Source: an uncultured Anaeromyxobacter sp. (GTDB lineage: Bacteria; Myxococcota; Myxococcia; Myxococcales; Anaeromyxobacteraceae). From it: DNA of 64,000 nucleotides. A model generated the notes under the pieces. The model saw only the letters and a program-made list of their open reading frames with translations, was not told the DNA's origin and did not search any database. The position numbers and the translations under genes are program-made. How positions within the stretch are numbered: position 1 is the stretch's first letter; every line of letters begins with the position of its first letter. The DNA is taken from positions 23,335-87,334 of the forward strand of contig CAIVAR010000155.1 in assembly GCA_903904005.1 (NCBI GenBank). Direction: 5' to 3'. Shown here in pieces: positions 10,122-18,980 of this stretch.

Positions 10122-11504
10122 ATGGGCGGCCCCCTCGACTCGAAGGACTGGCTCTCGGCGACCATCGCGTCCCGGCTCGACGGGCACGAGCCGGCCGCGG
10201 TGCGCGCCCGCCTCCCGCGGGAGTTCCGCGACGCCGACCCGGAGGGTCCCGACCTCGAGGCCCGGGCCCGCATGCTCGTGGCCCGTTCCCTGCGCCACCG
10301 CGTGCTCGACCGGCAGGCCCAGGACGACGAGACCACCGTCGGCACCGTCGCCGGCCACCTCGACATGATCCTCGACGTGGCCGCGCTGCTCGAGGTCCCG
10401 TTCGAGGCCGCGGCCTGCCGGGCCGAGCTCGCCGCCATCCTCGCCGCCGGCACCGGTGACGTCGCCGGTGCGCTGAAGGTGGTGCCCCGCAAGGGCGTGG
10501 CCCCGCCCGCCGCGCTGGTCGGCCGCACGCTCGCGAAGGCCGGGCAGCGGCTGCTCCGGGTGCACTTCCCACCCGGCGATCCCGAGCACGGCCTGCCACT
10601 CTACGCGGGCACCATCGCCATCCAGCGCCGCCTGCTGGCGCGGCTCGCGCTCGACTATTTCCGCGCCGGGGAGCTCGAGCCGGACGACGCCGTCGTCGAC
10701 CTCGAGCAGGCGCGGGACGAGGAGCTCCTGCTCGTGGAGGCGCTCGCCGGGCTCTCGAAGGCCGACCCGCTCGCGCCGCGCCCCGACCGCCGGGTGGTCT
10801 CCCGCCAGCTGGAGCGGATCGGGCTCGACCGCGACCGGGTCCAGGACGCCCGCGCGGCCTCCTCGGATCCCCGCGAGCCCGAGGAGATCGTCGCCGAGAC
10901 CCCCCCGCGGCTGCGGAACTTCCTCGTCGAGCAGCTCCTGCTCGCCGCGCTGGGGATGCCCTCCGGCTCCACGCCCCGCGCGGAGTACCTGGCCCGCTTC
11001 GCCAGCGCCGCCGAGATCTCCCCCGACCGGCTCGCCGCCATGCAGGTGGAGGCCGCGGCCTTCCACGCCGACCACCAGGCCTGGTTCCGCGCCTTCGGCC
11101 TGCCGGAGGAGGCTGGCTGGAGCGAGCTGACCGACGAGTGGAACGACTTCGGCGAGCGCATGGTCGACAGGGTGGCCACGGTCGTGAACGAGAACCTCGA
11201 CGCCATCGCGGTCGAGTTCCGGCAGACCGGTGAGCTCGGGACGCTTCTCGCCAAGGCGGCGGCCGGCCAGCCGCTCGACGCCGTCGAGCGGCGCAAGGTG
11301 AAGGAGCAGCTCATCGACCTCGCCAAGGCCGTGCCGGCGCTCGCCATCTTCGCCGCCCCGGGCGGGATGGTGCTCCTCCCGCTGCTCGCCAAGCTCCTCC
11401 CCTTCGACATGCTGCCCTCGGCCTTCCACCCGAGCAGCAAGGAGGCGGCCCGCAAGGAGCGGGAGGCGGAGCGCGGCCGGAAGGGGCGAAGCGGCAAGGC
11501 CTGA
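10122..11504 (+). CDS. LETM1-like domain protein
   Basis: 460 residues. The C-terminal region (about 385-435) reads [19 protein letters not shown] then [18 protein letters not shown], the signature of the LETM1 ribosome-binding-like domain, preceded by a helical acidic part. It ends in a very basic Lys/Arg tail. The mitochondrial LETM1 family is linked to cation/proton exchange and ribosome association; bacterial members are mostly uncharacterised. The N-terminal 330 residues are helical and unassigned, possibly TerB-like. The single hydrophobic segment suggests a membrane-tethered protein. It follows recA by 56 bases but has its own -10-like element, so co-transcription is uncertain. Confidence 0.65.
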   Translation: MGGPLDSKDWLSATIASRLDGHEPAAVRARLPREFRDADPEGPDLEARARMLVARSLRHRVLDRQAQDDETTVGTVAGHLDMILDVAALLEVPFEAAACRAELAAILAAGTGDVAGALKVVPRKGVAPPAALVGRTLAKAGQRLLRVHFPPGDPEHGLPLYAGTIAIQRRLLARLALDYFRAGELEPDDAVVDLEQARDEELLLVEALAGLSKADPLAPRPDRRVVSRQLERIGLDRDRVQDARAASSDPREPEEIVAETPPRLRNFLVEQLLLAALGMPSGSTPRAEYLARFASAAEISPDRLAAMQVEAAAFHADHQAWFRAFGLPEEAGWSELTDEWNDFGERMVDRVATVVNENLDAIAVEFRQTGELGTLLAKAAAGQPLDAVERRKVKEQLIDLAKAVPALAIFAAPGGMVLLPLLAKLLPFDMLPSAFHPSSKEAARKEREAERGRKGRSGKA

Positions 11505-11523
11505 ACCGCCTCCGCTTCCGTTG

Positions 11524-11529
11524 TATACC
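11524..11529 (+). promoter_or_regulatory. -10-like element before fmt
   Basis: TATACC lies 7 bases before the fmt ATG (11537), with no Shine-Dalgarno site. It deviates from TANNNT at the last base but has the same spacing as the other leaderless candidates. Confidence 0.35.
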
Positions 11530-11536
11530 TCCGCCC

Positions 11537-12463
11537 ATGCGCATCGCCTTCCTCGGCACGCCGGCGTTCGCCGTCCCGGCCCTCGACGCGCTCTCCTCGG
11601 CCGGCCACGAGGTGGCCGTGGTGGTGGCGCAGCCCGACCGGCCCGCGGGTCGCGGGCAGGAGCTGCGGGAGCCGGCCACGAAGGGCTGGGCGCGCGCCCG
11701 GGGCGTGCCGGTGCTCCAGCCCGCGAAGGTGCGCGACGGCGTGCTGGCCGGGCAGCTCGCCGCCCTCTCCCCCGACCTTCTCGTCGTGGTGGCCTACGGG
11801 CGCATCCTCGGCGACGACCTCCTCCGGCTCGCGCCCCAGGGCGCGGTGAACGTGCACGCCTCGATCCTCCCCCGGTGGCGCGGCGCCGCTCCCATCCAGT
11901 GGGCCATCGCCGAGGGGGAGCGGGAGACCGGCGTCACCATCATGCAGATGGACGCGGGGCTCGACACCGGCGACATCCTCCTGCAGCGCACGCTCCCCGT
12001 CGGCGACGACGACGCCGGCGCACTCTCCCCGCGGCTCGCCGCGCTCGGGGGAGTGGCGCTCGTCCAGGCCCTCGCCCTCCTCGAGGCGGGCGCCGTCGTC
12101 CCGGTGGCGCAGGACGGCGCGAAGGCCACGCTCGCCCCCGTGCTCGAGAAGGAGCACGGCCGGCTCGACTTCCGGATGCCGGCGGCGCGGCTCGCCGCAC
12201 GCATCCGCGGCTTCAGCCCCTGGCCCGGCGCCTTCACCGCGCTCGGCGGCCGCACCCTCAAGGTGCACGCCGCCCGGGCCGGCGGGGATGGGGGCCTCCC
12301 CCCCGGCGCGGCGCGGGGCAATCCGGAGGGGCTGCTCGTCGGCTGCGGCGAGGGATCGACGCTGCTCGTGACCGAGGTCCAGCTGGAGGGGAAGCGGCGC
12401 GTCCCGGCCGCCGAGTTCCTCCGCGGGCATGCGATCCCGGAAGGCACGGTTCTCGGACCGTGA
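11537..12463 (+). CDS. fmt: Methionyl-tRNA formyltransferase
   Basis: 308 residues, standard length. It formylates the amino group of Met-tRNA(fMet) using 10-formyl-tetrahydrofolate. The N-terminal formyltransferase domain shows FLGTPAFAVPAL, NVHASILPRWRGAAPIQWAI (catalytic Asn and His) and TGVTIMQMDAGLDTGDIL (catalytic Asp). The C-terminal OB-like domain carries IRGFSPWPGAF. There is no Shine-Dalgarno site, and a TATACC hexamer sits 7 bases upstream. The stop overlaps the rsmB start (GTGA), so the two are coupled, a gene order common in bacteria. Confidence 0.96.
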   Translation: MRIAFLGTPAFAVPALDALSSAGHEVAVVVAQPDRPAGRGQELREPATKGWARARGVPVLQPAKVRDGVLAGQLAALSPDLLVVVAYGRILGDDLLRLAPQGAVNVHASILPRWRGAAPIQWAIAEGERETGVTIMQMDAGLDTGDILLQRTLPVGDDDAGALSPRLAALGGVALVQALALLEAGAVVPVAQDGAKATLAPVLEKEHGRLDFRMPAARLAARIRGFSPWPGAFTALGGRTLKVHAARAGGDGGLPPGAARGNPEGLLVGCGEGSTLLVTEVQLEGKRRVPAAEFLRGHAIPEGTVLGP

Positions 12464-13779
12464 ACGCCCGCGAGATCGCCTTCGAGGTCCTGCGCCGGGT
12501 CGAGGAGGGCGGCGCCTACGCCTCCCGCGCCCTCGACGCCGCGCTCGACCAGGCCGGCGCCATCGACCCCCGCGAGTCGGCGCTGGCCACCGAGCTCGTC
12601 TACGGCACGCTGCGCCGGGCGCTCCAGCTCGACGCCGCGCTCGCTCCCCATTCCCGGCGGGCCGTGGACCGCGTGGACCCGGCGGCCCGGGTCGCGCTCC
12701 GGCTCGGCGCCTACCAGCTCCTCTTCCTGCGCACCCCGGCCCACGCGGCGGTGGGCGCGACCGTCGACCTCGTGAAGGGGGTCGACCACGGGCGGGCCGC
12801 CGGATTCGTGAACGCCGTGCTGCGCTCCCTCTCGCGGGCACCCTCCCCGCCCTCGCCGCCGCCCGCCGACCTCGATCCGGTCGCCAACCTGGCGGTCTCC
12901 GAGTCGCTGCCCGGCTGGCTCGCCGCCGAGTGGATCGCCTGGCTCGGCGAGCCGCGGGCACGGACGCTGGCCGCCGCGATGAACCGGCCGGCGCCGCTGG
13001 TGCTTCGTTCGCCCCGGCGCGACGAGCTCGTGGCCCGCCTCGTCGCGGCCGGCGTCGAGGCACGGCCCGCCGACCGGTCGCCGCACGGGGTCGTCGTGGG
13101 CGGGGGCGCGGTGGAGCTCGTCTCCCGCGCCGCCCGGGGAATCCCGTTCCAGGTGCAGGACGAGTCGGCGCAGCTCGTCACCCTCTTCGCGGCCGGCGGG
13201 CTCCCCGACCGCGCCCTGCGGGTCCTCGATCTCTGCGCCGCGCCCGGCGGCAAGGCCTTCCACCTGGCCGAGATCCTGCCGGCGGGGTCGGAGGTGGTGG
13301 CGGTGGAGATCCACCCGCGCAAGGCCGACGCGCTCCGGCGAGAGGCCGCGCAGCGGGGGCTCACGGGCGTCCACGTCGTCTGCGCCGACGGCTCGAAGCC
13401 CATCCCGGGGATCGAGCCGGCCAGCTTCGACGCGGTGCTCGTCGACGCCCCCTGCTCCGGGCTGGGCACCCTGCGGCGCCATCCGGAGCTGAAGCTCCGG
13501 CGCCAGGCCGCCGATCTGCCGCGCTTCGCCGACCTCCAGGAGGGAATCCTCCGCAACGCGCTCGCCTACGCGAAGCCGGGGGCGCCGGTGACCTACTCGG
13601 TCTGCTCGCTCTCGCGCGCCGAGGGGCCGGAGGTCGTGGCCCGCCTGGCCGGCGTGGCCCACCGGATCCCGCCACCCCCGGGGTTTCCCCCCGACGCGCT
13701 CACCGCCGAGGGGGACCTCCTCACCCTCCCCGACCTCCACGGCGGAGACGGCTTCTACGCCGCGCGCCTCGTGGTCTAG
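12460..13779 (+). CDS. rsmB: 16S rRNA (cytosine-967-C5)-methyltransferase
   Basis: 439 residues. RsmB methylates C967 of 16S rRNA. The N-terminal NusB-like helical domain contains ALATELVYGTLRR and AAGFVNAVLR. The SAM-binding domain contains VLDLCAAPGGKAFHLAE, VDAPCSGLGTLRRHPE with the release Cys, and VTYSVCSLSRAEG with the catalytic Cys. The start is GTG at 12460, overlapping the fmt stop, which also matches where the NusB-like domain should begin. The stop codon TAG forms the first half of the TAGACT hexamer before rpe. Confidence 0.95.
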   Translation: MNAREIAFEVLRRVEEGGAYASRALDAALDQAGAIDPRESALATELVYGTLRRALQLDAALAPHSRRAVDRVDPAARVALRLGAYQLLFLRTPAHAAVGATVDLVKGVDHGRAAGFVNAVLRSLSRAPSPPSPPPADLDPVANLAVSESLPGWLAAEWIAWLGEPRARTLAAAMNRPAPLVLRSPRRDELVARLVAAGVEARPADRSPHGVVVGGGAVELVSRAARGIPFQVQDESAQLVTLFAAGGLPDRALRVLDLCAAPGGKAFHLAEILPAGSEVVAVEIHPRKADALRREAAQRGLTGVHVVCADGSKPIPGIEPASFDAVLVDAPCSGLGTLRRHPELKLRRQAADLPRFADLQEGILRNALAYAKPGAPVTYSVCSLSRAEGPEVVARLAGVAHRIPPPPGFPPDALTAEGDLLTLPDLHGGDGFYAARLVV

Positions 13780-13782
13780 ACT
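13777..13782 (+). promoter_or_regulatory. -10-like element before rpe
   Basis: TAGACT lies 6 bases before the rpe ATG, with no Shine-Dalgarno site. Its TAG is the rsmB stop codon. The spacing puts the expected transcription start at or next to the A of ATG. Confidence 0.5.
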
Positions 13783-13788
13783 CCACCC

Positions 13789-14463
13789 ATGAAGATGCCC
13801 ATCCGCATCGCCCCCTCCATCCTCTCCGCCGACTTCGGGCGGCTCGCCGAGGAGGTCCGGGCCGTCGAGGCGGCCGGCGCCGACTGGATCCACGTCGACG
13901 TGATGGACGGCCGGTTCGTCCCCAACATCACCATCGGCCCGCTGGTGGTGGAGGCGGTGCGCAGGGCCACCCGGCTGCCCATCGACACCCACCTCATGAT
14001 CGTGGAGCCGGAGCGCTACGTGGAGGCCTTCGCCCGGGCCGGCTCCGACACCGTCACGGTGCACGCCGAGGTCTCCCCCCACCTGCACCGCACGCTGCAG
14101 GCCATCCGGGGCGCGGGGGCCCGGCCGGGCGTGGTCCTCAATCCCTCCACCCCGCTCGATTGCCTCGAGTACGTGCTCGGCGACGTCGCCCTGGTGCTGC
14201 TCATGTCGGTGAACCCGGGATTCGGGGGGCAGAGCTACATCCCGGCGGTCACCGAGAAGGTCCGCCGGCTCCGCCGCATGGCCGACGAGCGGGGGCTCGA
14301 GCTCGACATCGAGGTCGACGGCGGGATCAAGGGCTCCACCGTGGGCGCCGCCGCCGCGGCCGGGGCCAACGTCTTCGTCGCCGGCACGGCGGTCTTCGGC
14401 GCGCCCGACTACGGGGCGGCGATCGCGGGGATCCGCGACGCGGCCTCGAAGGCGCGCGGTTAA
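13789..14463 (+). CDS. rpe: Ribulose-phosphate 3-epimerase
   Basis: 224 residues, a TIM-barrel enzyme interconverting ribulose-5-phosphate and xylulose-5-phosphate in the pentose phosphate pathway. All metal and catalytic blocks are present: [44 protein letters not shown] and DIEVDGGI, then [11 protein letters not shown] for phosphate binding. The start is ATG at 13789. A second in-frame ATG two codons later is possible. It follows rsmB by 9 bases but has its own -10-like element. It converges with the glycosylase gene, sharing 4 bases. Confidence 0.97.
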   Translation: MKMPIRIAPSILSADFGRLAEEVRAVEAAGADWIHVDVMDGRFVPNITIGPLVVEAVRRATRLPIDTHLMIVEPERYVEAFARAGSDTVTVHAEVSPHLHRTLQAIRGAGARPGVVLNPSTPLDCLEYVLGDVALVLLMSVNPGFGGQSYIPAVTEKVRRLRRMADERGLELDIEVDGGIKGSTVGAAAAAGANVFVAGTAVFGAPDYGAAIAGIRDAASKARG

Positions 14464-15095
14464 CGCTCCGGGAAGGTGGTGCGGATCTCGGGGTGGCGCG
14501 CCAGGCGGCGCAATGCCGCCTCGAGCAGCGTCCGTCCCGGCTCGACCTTGTACCAGGTCGAGGCGCCGCTGGGATGGGGGAGCGCGATCACGTCGACCTC
14601 GGCCCCGTGATACTCCTGGTGAATGACGCCGCCGACCACCTCGTCGAGCCGGGCGCCGCGCCCCAGCACCTGCTCGATGGCGAGCCGCCCCACCGGGATC
14701 ACCAGGCGGGGGCGCAGGATCGCCACCTCCCGCGCCAGGAAACCGCGGCTCGCCTCGATCTCCTCCGGCGACGGGACGCGGTCGCCGCCACCGCGGGTCT
14801 TGCCGGGGAAGGCGCGCACCACCGCCGCCATGTAGACCCGGGCCCGGAACGCCTCCTCGGTGGCGCCGAAGGACCGGGCCATCCAGGCGAAGAGGGTCTT
14901 GCCCGCGGTCCAGGCGAAGGGGCGCCCGAACTTCGCCTCGTGGGGGCCGGGGGCCTGGCCGACCAGGAAGACGCTCGAGAGCACCGGCGGACCGTGAACG
15001 GGCGGACCGGCGAAGCCGGGCATCCGGAGCGCCCGGATGTCCCGCTGCACCTCCTCGAGCGCGGCCACCCGCGCGGCCTGGCTCACCTTCGCCAT
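14460..15095 (-). CDS. Uracil-DNA glycosylase superfamily protein
   Basis: 211 residues. It probably removes uracil from DNA in base-excision repair. Motif 1 is [16 protein letters not shown] followed by [11 protein letters not shown], closest to the family 4/5 type (GEAPG...GRPF..AG), and motif 2 is [12 protein letters not shown] with the catalytic-loop His. Cysteines of the iron-sulfur cluster found in family 4 are not evident, so it fits a cluster-free relative. The ATG at 15095 overlaps the end of the upstream DUF429 gene by 13 bases, so both are likely one operon. The exact substrate is uncertain. Confidence 0.8.
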   Translation of the reverse strand: MAKVSQAARVAALEEVQRDIRALRMPGFAGPPVHGPPVLSSVFLVGQAPGPHEAKFGRPFAWTAGKTLFAWMARSFGATEEAFRARVYMAAVVRAFPGKTRGGGDRVPSPEEIEASRGFLAREVAILRPRLVIPVGRLAIEQVLGRGARLDEVVGGVIHQEYHGAEVDVIALPHPSGASTWYKVEPGRTLLEAALRRLARHPEIRTTFPER

Positions 15096-16006
15096 GGCTC
15101 GTCGGGGATCGAGTAGATCCACCCCTCGCTGCGGGGCACGTCGTGGGGGACCTGGTGGAAGTTCCCCTGCGCCGCCGCGGCGGCGGCGACGGCGGCGAGC
15201 ACGGCATCGAGGAAGGCGCCGGAGCCATCCCCCACGATCTCGGCCGCCTCCTCCATCTCGAAGCGGAGGCGCGCCGCGCTGCGCACCGTCCGGAGGATGG
15301 CGGCGCGGAGGGCCGGCCGCCCCTTTCCGTCCCCGTCGCGGTAGCCGCAGATCCCGGCCAGCGCGCGCGGGAGGTGGGGCGGGTAGACCTCGACGACGGA
15401 GGGGACCCCGGCCTCGGGCTCGTCCCAGGGGAGGAAGGCCGCAGCGGCGCGGGAGAGGGCGACGATCCCGAAGAGGGCGCGGCGCAGCGTCGCGGCGCGG
15501 CCGGGGATCGGGACGACGGCGCGGTAGCAGTCGGTGGAGCGGGGCTGGTCGCGCCCCAGCTCGGCCCGCACCGCCTCCGCGGCTGCCCCCACGTCGGCTC
15601 CGGCGGGGAGGTAGCGCTCGGAGAGCGCCTTGCCCAGCGCGGCCGGCCCGGAGATGGCCTGCCGGAGCACGCCCAGCTGCCGGAGATGGGTCTCGGCGAG
15701 GCTCAGGGGGAAGTCCACGCCCACGGTGAGGCGCCCGTCGGCGAGCCGGGTCTCCTCCTCGAGCCAGGCGGGCATCCGATCGATGACGTTCCGCCGCGTG
15801 GGGGTCTCCTGGAAGGGGTGCCACAGCTCGGCCAGCCGGACCCGCTCGGGGTCGCAGTGGAGCCGCGCGGCCACGATCTGGCTCCCGGCCCCCTGGGCGG
15901 CGCTCCAGGCGACGCCGAGGAAGGTCCCGCGCTCGGGCATCCGGAGCTTGGGCGCCGGGCAGCGACCGGTGGCGGCGTCTCGGGTGGGCTCGGAGGTGCG
16001 TGGCAT
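15083..16006 (-). CDS. DUF429-like predicted nuclease-fold protein
   Basis: 307 residues. FLGVAWSAAQGAGSQIVAA near residue 30 and LTVGVDFPLSLAETHLRQLG near 93 match the DUF429 pattern, a family predicted to have an RNase H-like fold. The first motif usually contains an Asp (G-V/I-D-F/W-S); here the position is Ala, so catalysis by the ordinary mechanism is doubtful. VVEVYPPHLPRAL and the C-terminal [19 protein letters not shown] helix fit the family. The ATG at 16006 was chosen; an AAGG sits 5 bases before it. It is coupled to the uracil-DNA glycosylase gene, which suggests a repair context, though the family's function is not established. Confidence 0.6.
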   Translation of the reverse strand: MPRTSEPTRDAATGRCPAPKLRMPERGTFLGVAWSAAQGAGSQIVAARLHCDPERVRLAELWHPFQETPTRRNVIDRMPAWLEEETRLADGRLTVGVDFPLSLAETHLRQLGVLRQAISGPAALGKALSERYLPAGADVGAAAEAVRAELGRDQPRSTDCYRAVVPIPGRAATLRRALFGIVALSRAAAAFLPWDEPEAGVPSVVEVYPPHLPRALAGICGYRDGDGKGRPALRAAILRTVRSAARLRFEMEEAAEIVGDGSGAFLDAVLAAVAAAAAAQGNFHQVPHDVPRSEGWIYSIPDEPWRR

Positions 16007-16095
16007 CGTCGCCTTCGTGTAGCCGCGGGCGGGCCCCGCGGCAAACTCCACGCGGGTCGCCCCGGTCGGGCCTCGTCTCCCTCGCCGGGGCGGCG

Positions 16096-16101
16096 TAGCA
16101 T
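16096..16101 (+). promoter_or_regulatory. -10-like element before the alpha/beta hydrolase
   Basis: TAGCAT lies exactly 6 bases before the GTG at 16108, with no Shine-Dalgarno site. It fits the leaderless pattern and supports this start over an internal ATG at 16174. Confidence 0.45.
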
Positions 16102-16107
16102 CGCCCC

Positions 16108-17025
16108 GTGGGCGACGGGCCAGGAACGCGGGATCGCGGGGGGGCCGTCCACCGGCTGCTGGATCGGCTCGCCATGTCGGTCGAGGACCTGGCGGCGCGC
16201 CCGCCGGTCCCCTGGCGGCCGGGCCCGGACCTCCCCTTCGACCCATCGGGGCCGCTCCCGGCGCTCCCTCCCATCCGGACCACCCGGGCCCTGGGGGAGC
16301 GGCGCGGGACGGTCGTTCTCGTCCCACCCTGGAAGATCCGCTCCACCGCGATCCTCGCGGGCTGGACCCGGTCGCTCGCCGCGGAGGGGCTCGAGGTCCG
16401 GATCCCGGTGCCCCCCTTTCACCTGGAGCGAACACCCCCGGGGGAGCGGCCCGGCGAGGGGTCGCTCGGCCCGGACCTGGTACGCACACGGGAGGTGCTC
16501 TCCACGGCCGTCCTGGAGGTGCGCGCCTGCCTGGAGCAGGCGTGCCGGGAGCGGACCGGGGGCGCGGGTGGAACGGTGGCCCTCGTCGGGCTCTCGCTGG
16601 GCGCGCTCACCGCCGCCTGGGCGGCCACCGGCCCGGAGCGGATCGACGCGGCCGTGCTCGTGGCTCCGCCGGCGGACCTGGGGGCGGTATTCCGCGCCAC
16701 CGCGATCGGGCGTCGTTACGCCCGGCTCGCCGAGCGGGCGGGGGCGCCCCTGCCCGGCGGGGACGAGGTGGAGCGGCGCCTCGCCTGGCTCTCCCCGGTC
16801 GGCCGGATCCCGACGGCCGCGCGGGTCCTCGTCGCCGGGGGGCGGCACGACCTCATCGCGGTGGGCGGGGCGTCCGCCCTGGCGAGCGCCTGGAACCTCC
16901 CCCTGCGCACGTTCCCGCGGGGGCACCTGACCCTGCTCCTCGCCTGCCCGGCCCTGCGACAGGAGGTGGCGGCCTTCGCCGCCGGCCGTCCGGCTACTTC
17001 TTCGCGGCCCGCTGGGCGTCCCTGA
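16108..17025 (+). CDS. Alpha/beta hydrolase
   Basis: 305 residues. The core shows TVVLVPPWKIRSTA (oxyanion-loop strand), the nucleophile elbow VGLSLGALTAAW, an acid in VLVAGGRHDLIA, and the His in FPRGHLTLLL, so a Ser-Asp-His triad is complete. The first 50 residues, rich in Pro and Arg, are not part of the fold. No lid domain or secretion signal is seen, so it is a cytoplasmic esterase or lipase-like enzyme of unknown substrate. The GTG start is supported by a TAGCAT hexamer 6 bases upstream. The 3' end overlaps the convergent dctP gene by 32 bases. Confidence 0.75.
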   Translation: MGDGPGTRDRGGAVHRLLDRLAMSVEDLAARPPVPWRPGPDLPFDPSGPLPALPPIRTTRALGERRGTVVLVPPWKIRSTAILAGWTRSLAAEGLEVRIPVPPFHLERTPPGERPGEGSLGPDLVRTREVLSTAVLEVRACLEQACRERTGGAGGTVALVGLSLGALTAAWAATGPERIDAAVLVAPPADLGAVFRATAIGRRYARLAERAGAPLPGGDEVERRLAWLSPVGRIPTAARVLVAGGRHDLIAVGGASALASAWNLPLRTFPRGHLTLLLACPALRQEVAAFAAGRPATSSRPAGRP

Positions 17026-17980
17026 CGGCCTTCACCTCGTCGAAGAAGGCGGCCGGGACCACCTCGCCGCGGACCACCGGCCAGGACTTCTCGGCGGTGG
17101 CCCTCCAGGCGGCGGCGTCGACCTTCACCACCTTGAGCCCCTGCTTCTCCATGGCGATGACCGCGTCGGTGTTGAGCTTGGCCACCTCGTCGTCGACCTT
17201 CTTGCCGAGCTCCTTGGCGATGGCGAGCAGCTTGGGGCGAAGGTCGGCCGGGATCTTCTCCCAGGCGTCCTTGCGGATCACGGTGGCGCCCACCAGCCAG
17301 CCCCAGTTCACGTCGATCATGTACGGCACCTTCTCGAAGAGGCGCGCCGTGAGCACGTAGAGCGGGACGTTGGCGATGCACTCGATCATCCCCGTCTGCA
17401 GCGACGTGATGACGTCCGTGGAGGAGAGCACCACCGGGTTGAAGCCGGTGGCCTTCCAGGCCTTGACGCTCGCCGGGTCGCCCTCCCAGGCGAAGATCTT
17501 GGCGCCGGCGGCCTCGGCCGGCGTCCGGAAGGGCTTCGTGCAGAAGAGCTTGAGCGCCCCGATGGCGCCCCAGGTGAGCGGCACGTAGCCCTTCCTGTCG
17601 AGGATGGCATCGAGCTTGGGCTCGAGCACCGGCAGCGCGCGCTGGAGCTCGGCGGCCGAGTCGAACATGAGCGGGACGGCGAGGGCCTGCGGCTCCGAGG
17701 CGATGTCGTGGAGCCCCACGGTAGTGACGGCGGCGCCCTGCAGCTGCCCCACCGCCATCTTGCGGATCATCTCCCCCTCGTTGCCCTGCGTCCCCCCGGC
17801 GTAGATGCGCAGCTTGACGTTGCCGCCCGAGGCCTGGCCCCAGCGCTCCGACATCTCCTTCAGCAGCTCGTGCCAGGTGGAGCCGTTGGGGGCGAGCGTG
17901 CCCAGCTTGATCTGCACCTGCTGGGCGAGGGCAGGCGGGGCGACGGCGAGCAGCAGCGCGGCGAGGAGGGTCTTCTTCAC
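16994..17980 (-). CDS. dctP: TRAP transporter solute-binding protein (DctP family)
   Basis: 328 residues. A signal peptide (MKKTLLAALLLAVAPPALA) exports it to the periplasm, where it captures an organic-acid-type ligand and delivers it to the DctQM permease. Family features are QIKLGTLAPNGSTWHELL, MIRKMAVGQLQGAAVT, LALKLFC-like strands and ISLQTGMIEC-like helices, here seen as VITSLQTGMIECIAN. The ligand-binding Arg common in C4-dicarboxylate binders is not obvious, so the substrate is open. The GTG at 17980 has GGAGAG 6 bases before it. It lies 16 bases downstream of the tatT gene in the same operon. Confidence 0.92.
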   Translation of the reverse strand: MKKTLLAALLLAVAPPALAQQVQIKLGTLAPNGSTWHELLKEMSERWGQASGGNVKLRIYAGGTQGNEGEMIRKMAVGQLQGAAVTTVGLHDIASEPQALAVPLMFDSAAELQRALPVLEPKLDAILDRKGYVPLTWGAIGALKLFCTKPFRTPAEAAGAKIFAWEGDPASVKAWKATGFNPVVLSSTDVITSLQTGMIECIANVPLYVLTARLFEKVPYMIDVNWGWLVGATVIRKDAWEKIPADLRPKLLAIAKELGKKVDDEVAKLNTDAVIAMEKQGLKVVKVDAAAWRATAEKSWPVVRGEVVPAAFFDEVKAVRDAQRAAKK

Positions 17981-17996
17981 GGGTGGCTCTCCGGGT

Positions 17997-18911
17997 TCAG
18001 GCGAACAGGTCGTCGAGGTGGGCGAGCAGCGCCCGGGCGCGCCGCTGGGCGATCAGGTTCGCGAGCCGGTACTCCGGCGCCGAGTCGACGTCGAAGGCGA
18101 GGACCCTGCGGAGCTCGGCCTCGAAGGCGGCCCGGTCCTGCCCCTGGACGAGCACGGTCTCCGCCCAGGCCACGCGCACACCGAGCTTCTTGCCGCCGGA
18201 GAGGGCCAGCGCCCGCTCCATGTGCGCGCGCGCGACGGCCGGCCCGCCGCCGTCGGCGACGCTGCGCCCGCCCTCGTAGGTCACGAAGAACTCGTCGAAG
18301 GCGCCGTGCTCGAAGGTGGGATCGAGGGCCAGCCCGCGGCGCATCATCGCGACCGGTGCGGGGAGCTCGGAGACGAGTTGCATGTCCGACTTCCCGTCGG
18401 CGATGGCGAGTGCCCAGGCCGCCGCCGTCCAGTAGAGCAGGTCGGCGTCCTTCTCCTTCACCCGGGCCAGGGCCGGACCGAGGTCCCGCGCGGCGCGCAG
18501 CCTCGCGGAGATCCCCGGGTAGAGCTCGTCGAGGCCGCGCAGACCGTAGTCGCGCGCGCGCAGGAAGAGCTTGCGGGCCCGCTCGTGGCCGGCCCGGGCC
18601 TCGGCCGACTTCCCGTCCAGCTCGGCCAGGTCGGCGTCCTGGTCGACGAAGGCGTAGCCGTACTGGGTGAAGTTGGCGGCGAGCGCGCGGAGGAGGTCGA
18701 CGTCGTCCGGGATGGTCGCCAGCAGCGACTCCATCGTCTTCAGCGCGAAGGGCACCGCGTCGCGGACGAGCTCCGGGTCCTCGTCGCGGGCGAAGGTGTC
18801 GCCGGAACCGGTGAAGGCGCTGGCGGCGATCTTGGCCCCGGTCGTCCTGCAGCCGAGCAGGAGGAGGGGCGCGGTCACCGCGACGAGCAGCCTATTTTTC
18901 CAGGGTTTCAC
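17997..18911 (-). CDS. TatT-like TRAP-associated lipoprotein
   Basis: 304 residues. A signal peptide ends in the lipobox LLLLGC (Cys about 21). The rest is helical and matches the TatT (T-component) family, TPR-like lipoproteins that trimerise and associate with the TRAP binding protein (first described in Treponema). Signature stretches are ANFTQYGYAFVDQDAD, LFLRARDYGLRGLDELYPG, LLYWTAAAWALAI and ALDPTFEHGAFDEFF. It presumably guides a hydrophobic ligand to DctP in the periplasm. GTG at 18911 is the start. It heads the operon with dctP and is divergent from dctQM across a 69-base gap. Confidence 0.85.
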   Translation of the reverse strand: MKPWKNRLLVAVTAPLLLLGCRTTGAKIAASAFTGSGDTFARDEDPELVRDAVPFALKTMESLLATIPDDVDLLRALAANFTQYGYAFVDQDADLAELDGKSAEARAGHERARKLFLRARDYGLRGLDELYPGISARLRAARDLGPALARVKEKDADLLYWTAAAWALAIADGKSDMQLVSELPAPVAMMRRGLALDPTFEHGAFDEFFVTYEGGRSVADGGGPAVARAHMERALALSGGKKLGVRVAWAETVLVQGQDRAAFEAELRRVLAFDVDSAPEYRLANLIAQRRARALLAHLDDLFA

Positions 18912-18968
18912 TGGGCTTCGCGTGGTAGTCCTACGTTCCAGTCCGCTCGGGATCGACGCCCCTCCTCT

Positions 18969-18974
18969 TATGAC
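18969..18974 (+). promoter_or_regulatory. -10-like element before dctQM
   Basis: TATGAC lies 6 bases before the ATG at 18981. No Shine-Dalgarno site is present. It matches four of six bases of TATAAT and has the leaderless spacing seen elsewhere in the window. Confidence 0.4.
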
Positions 18975-18980
18975 GCATTC

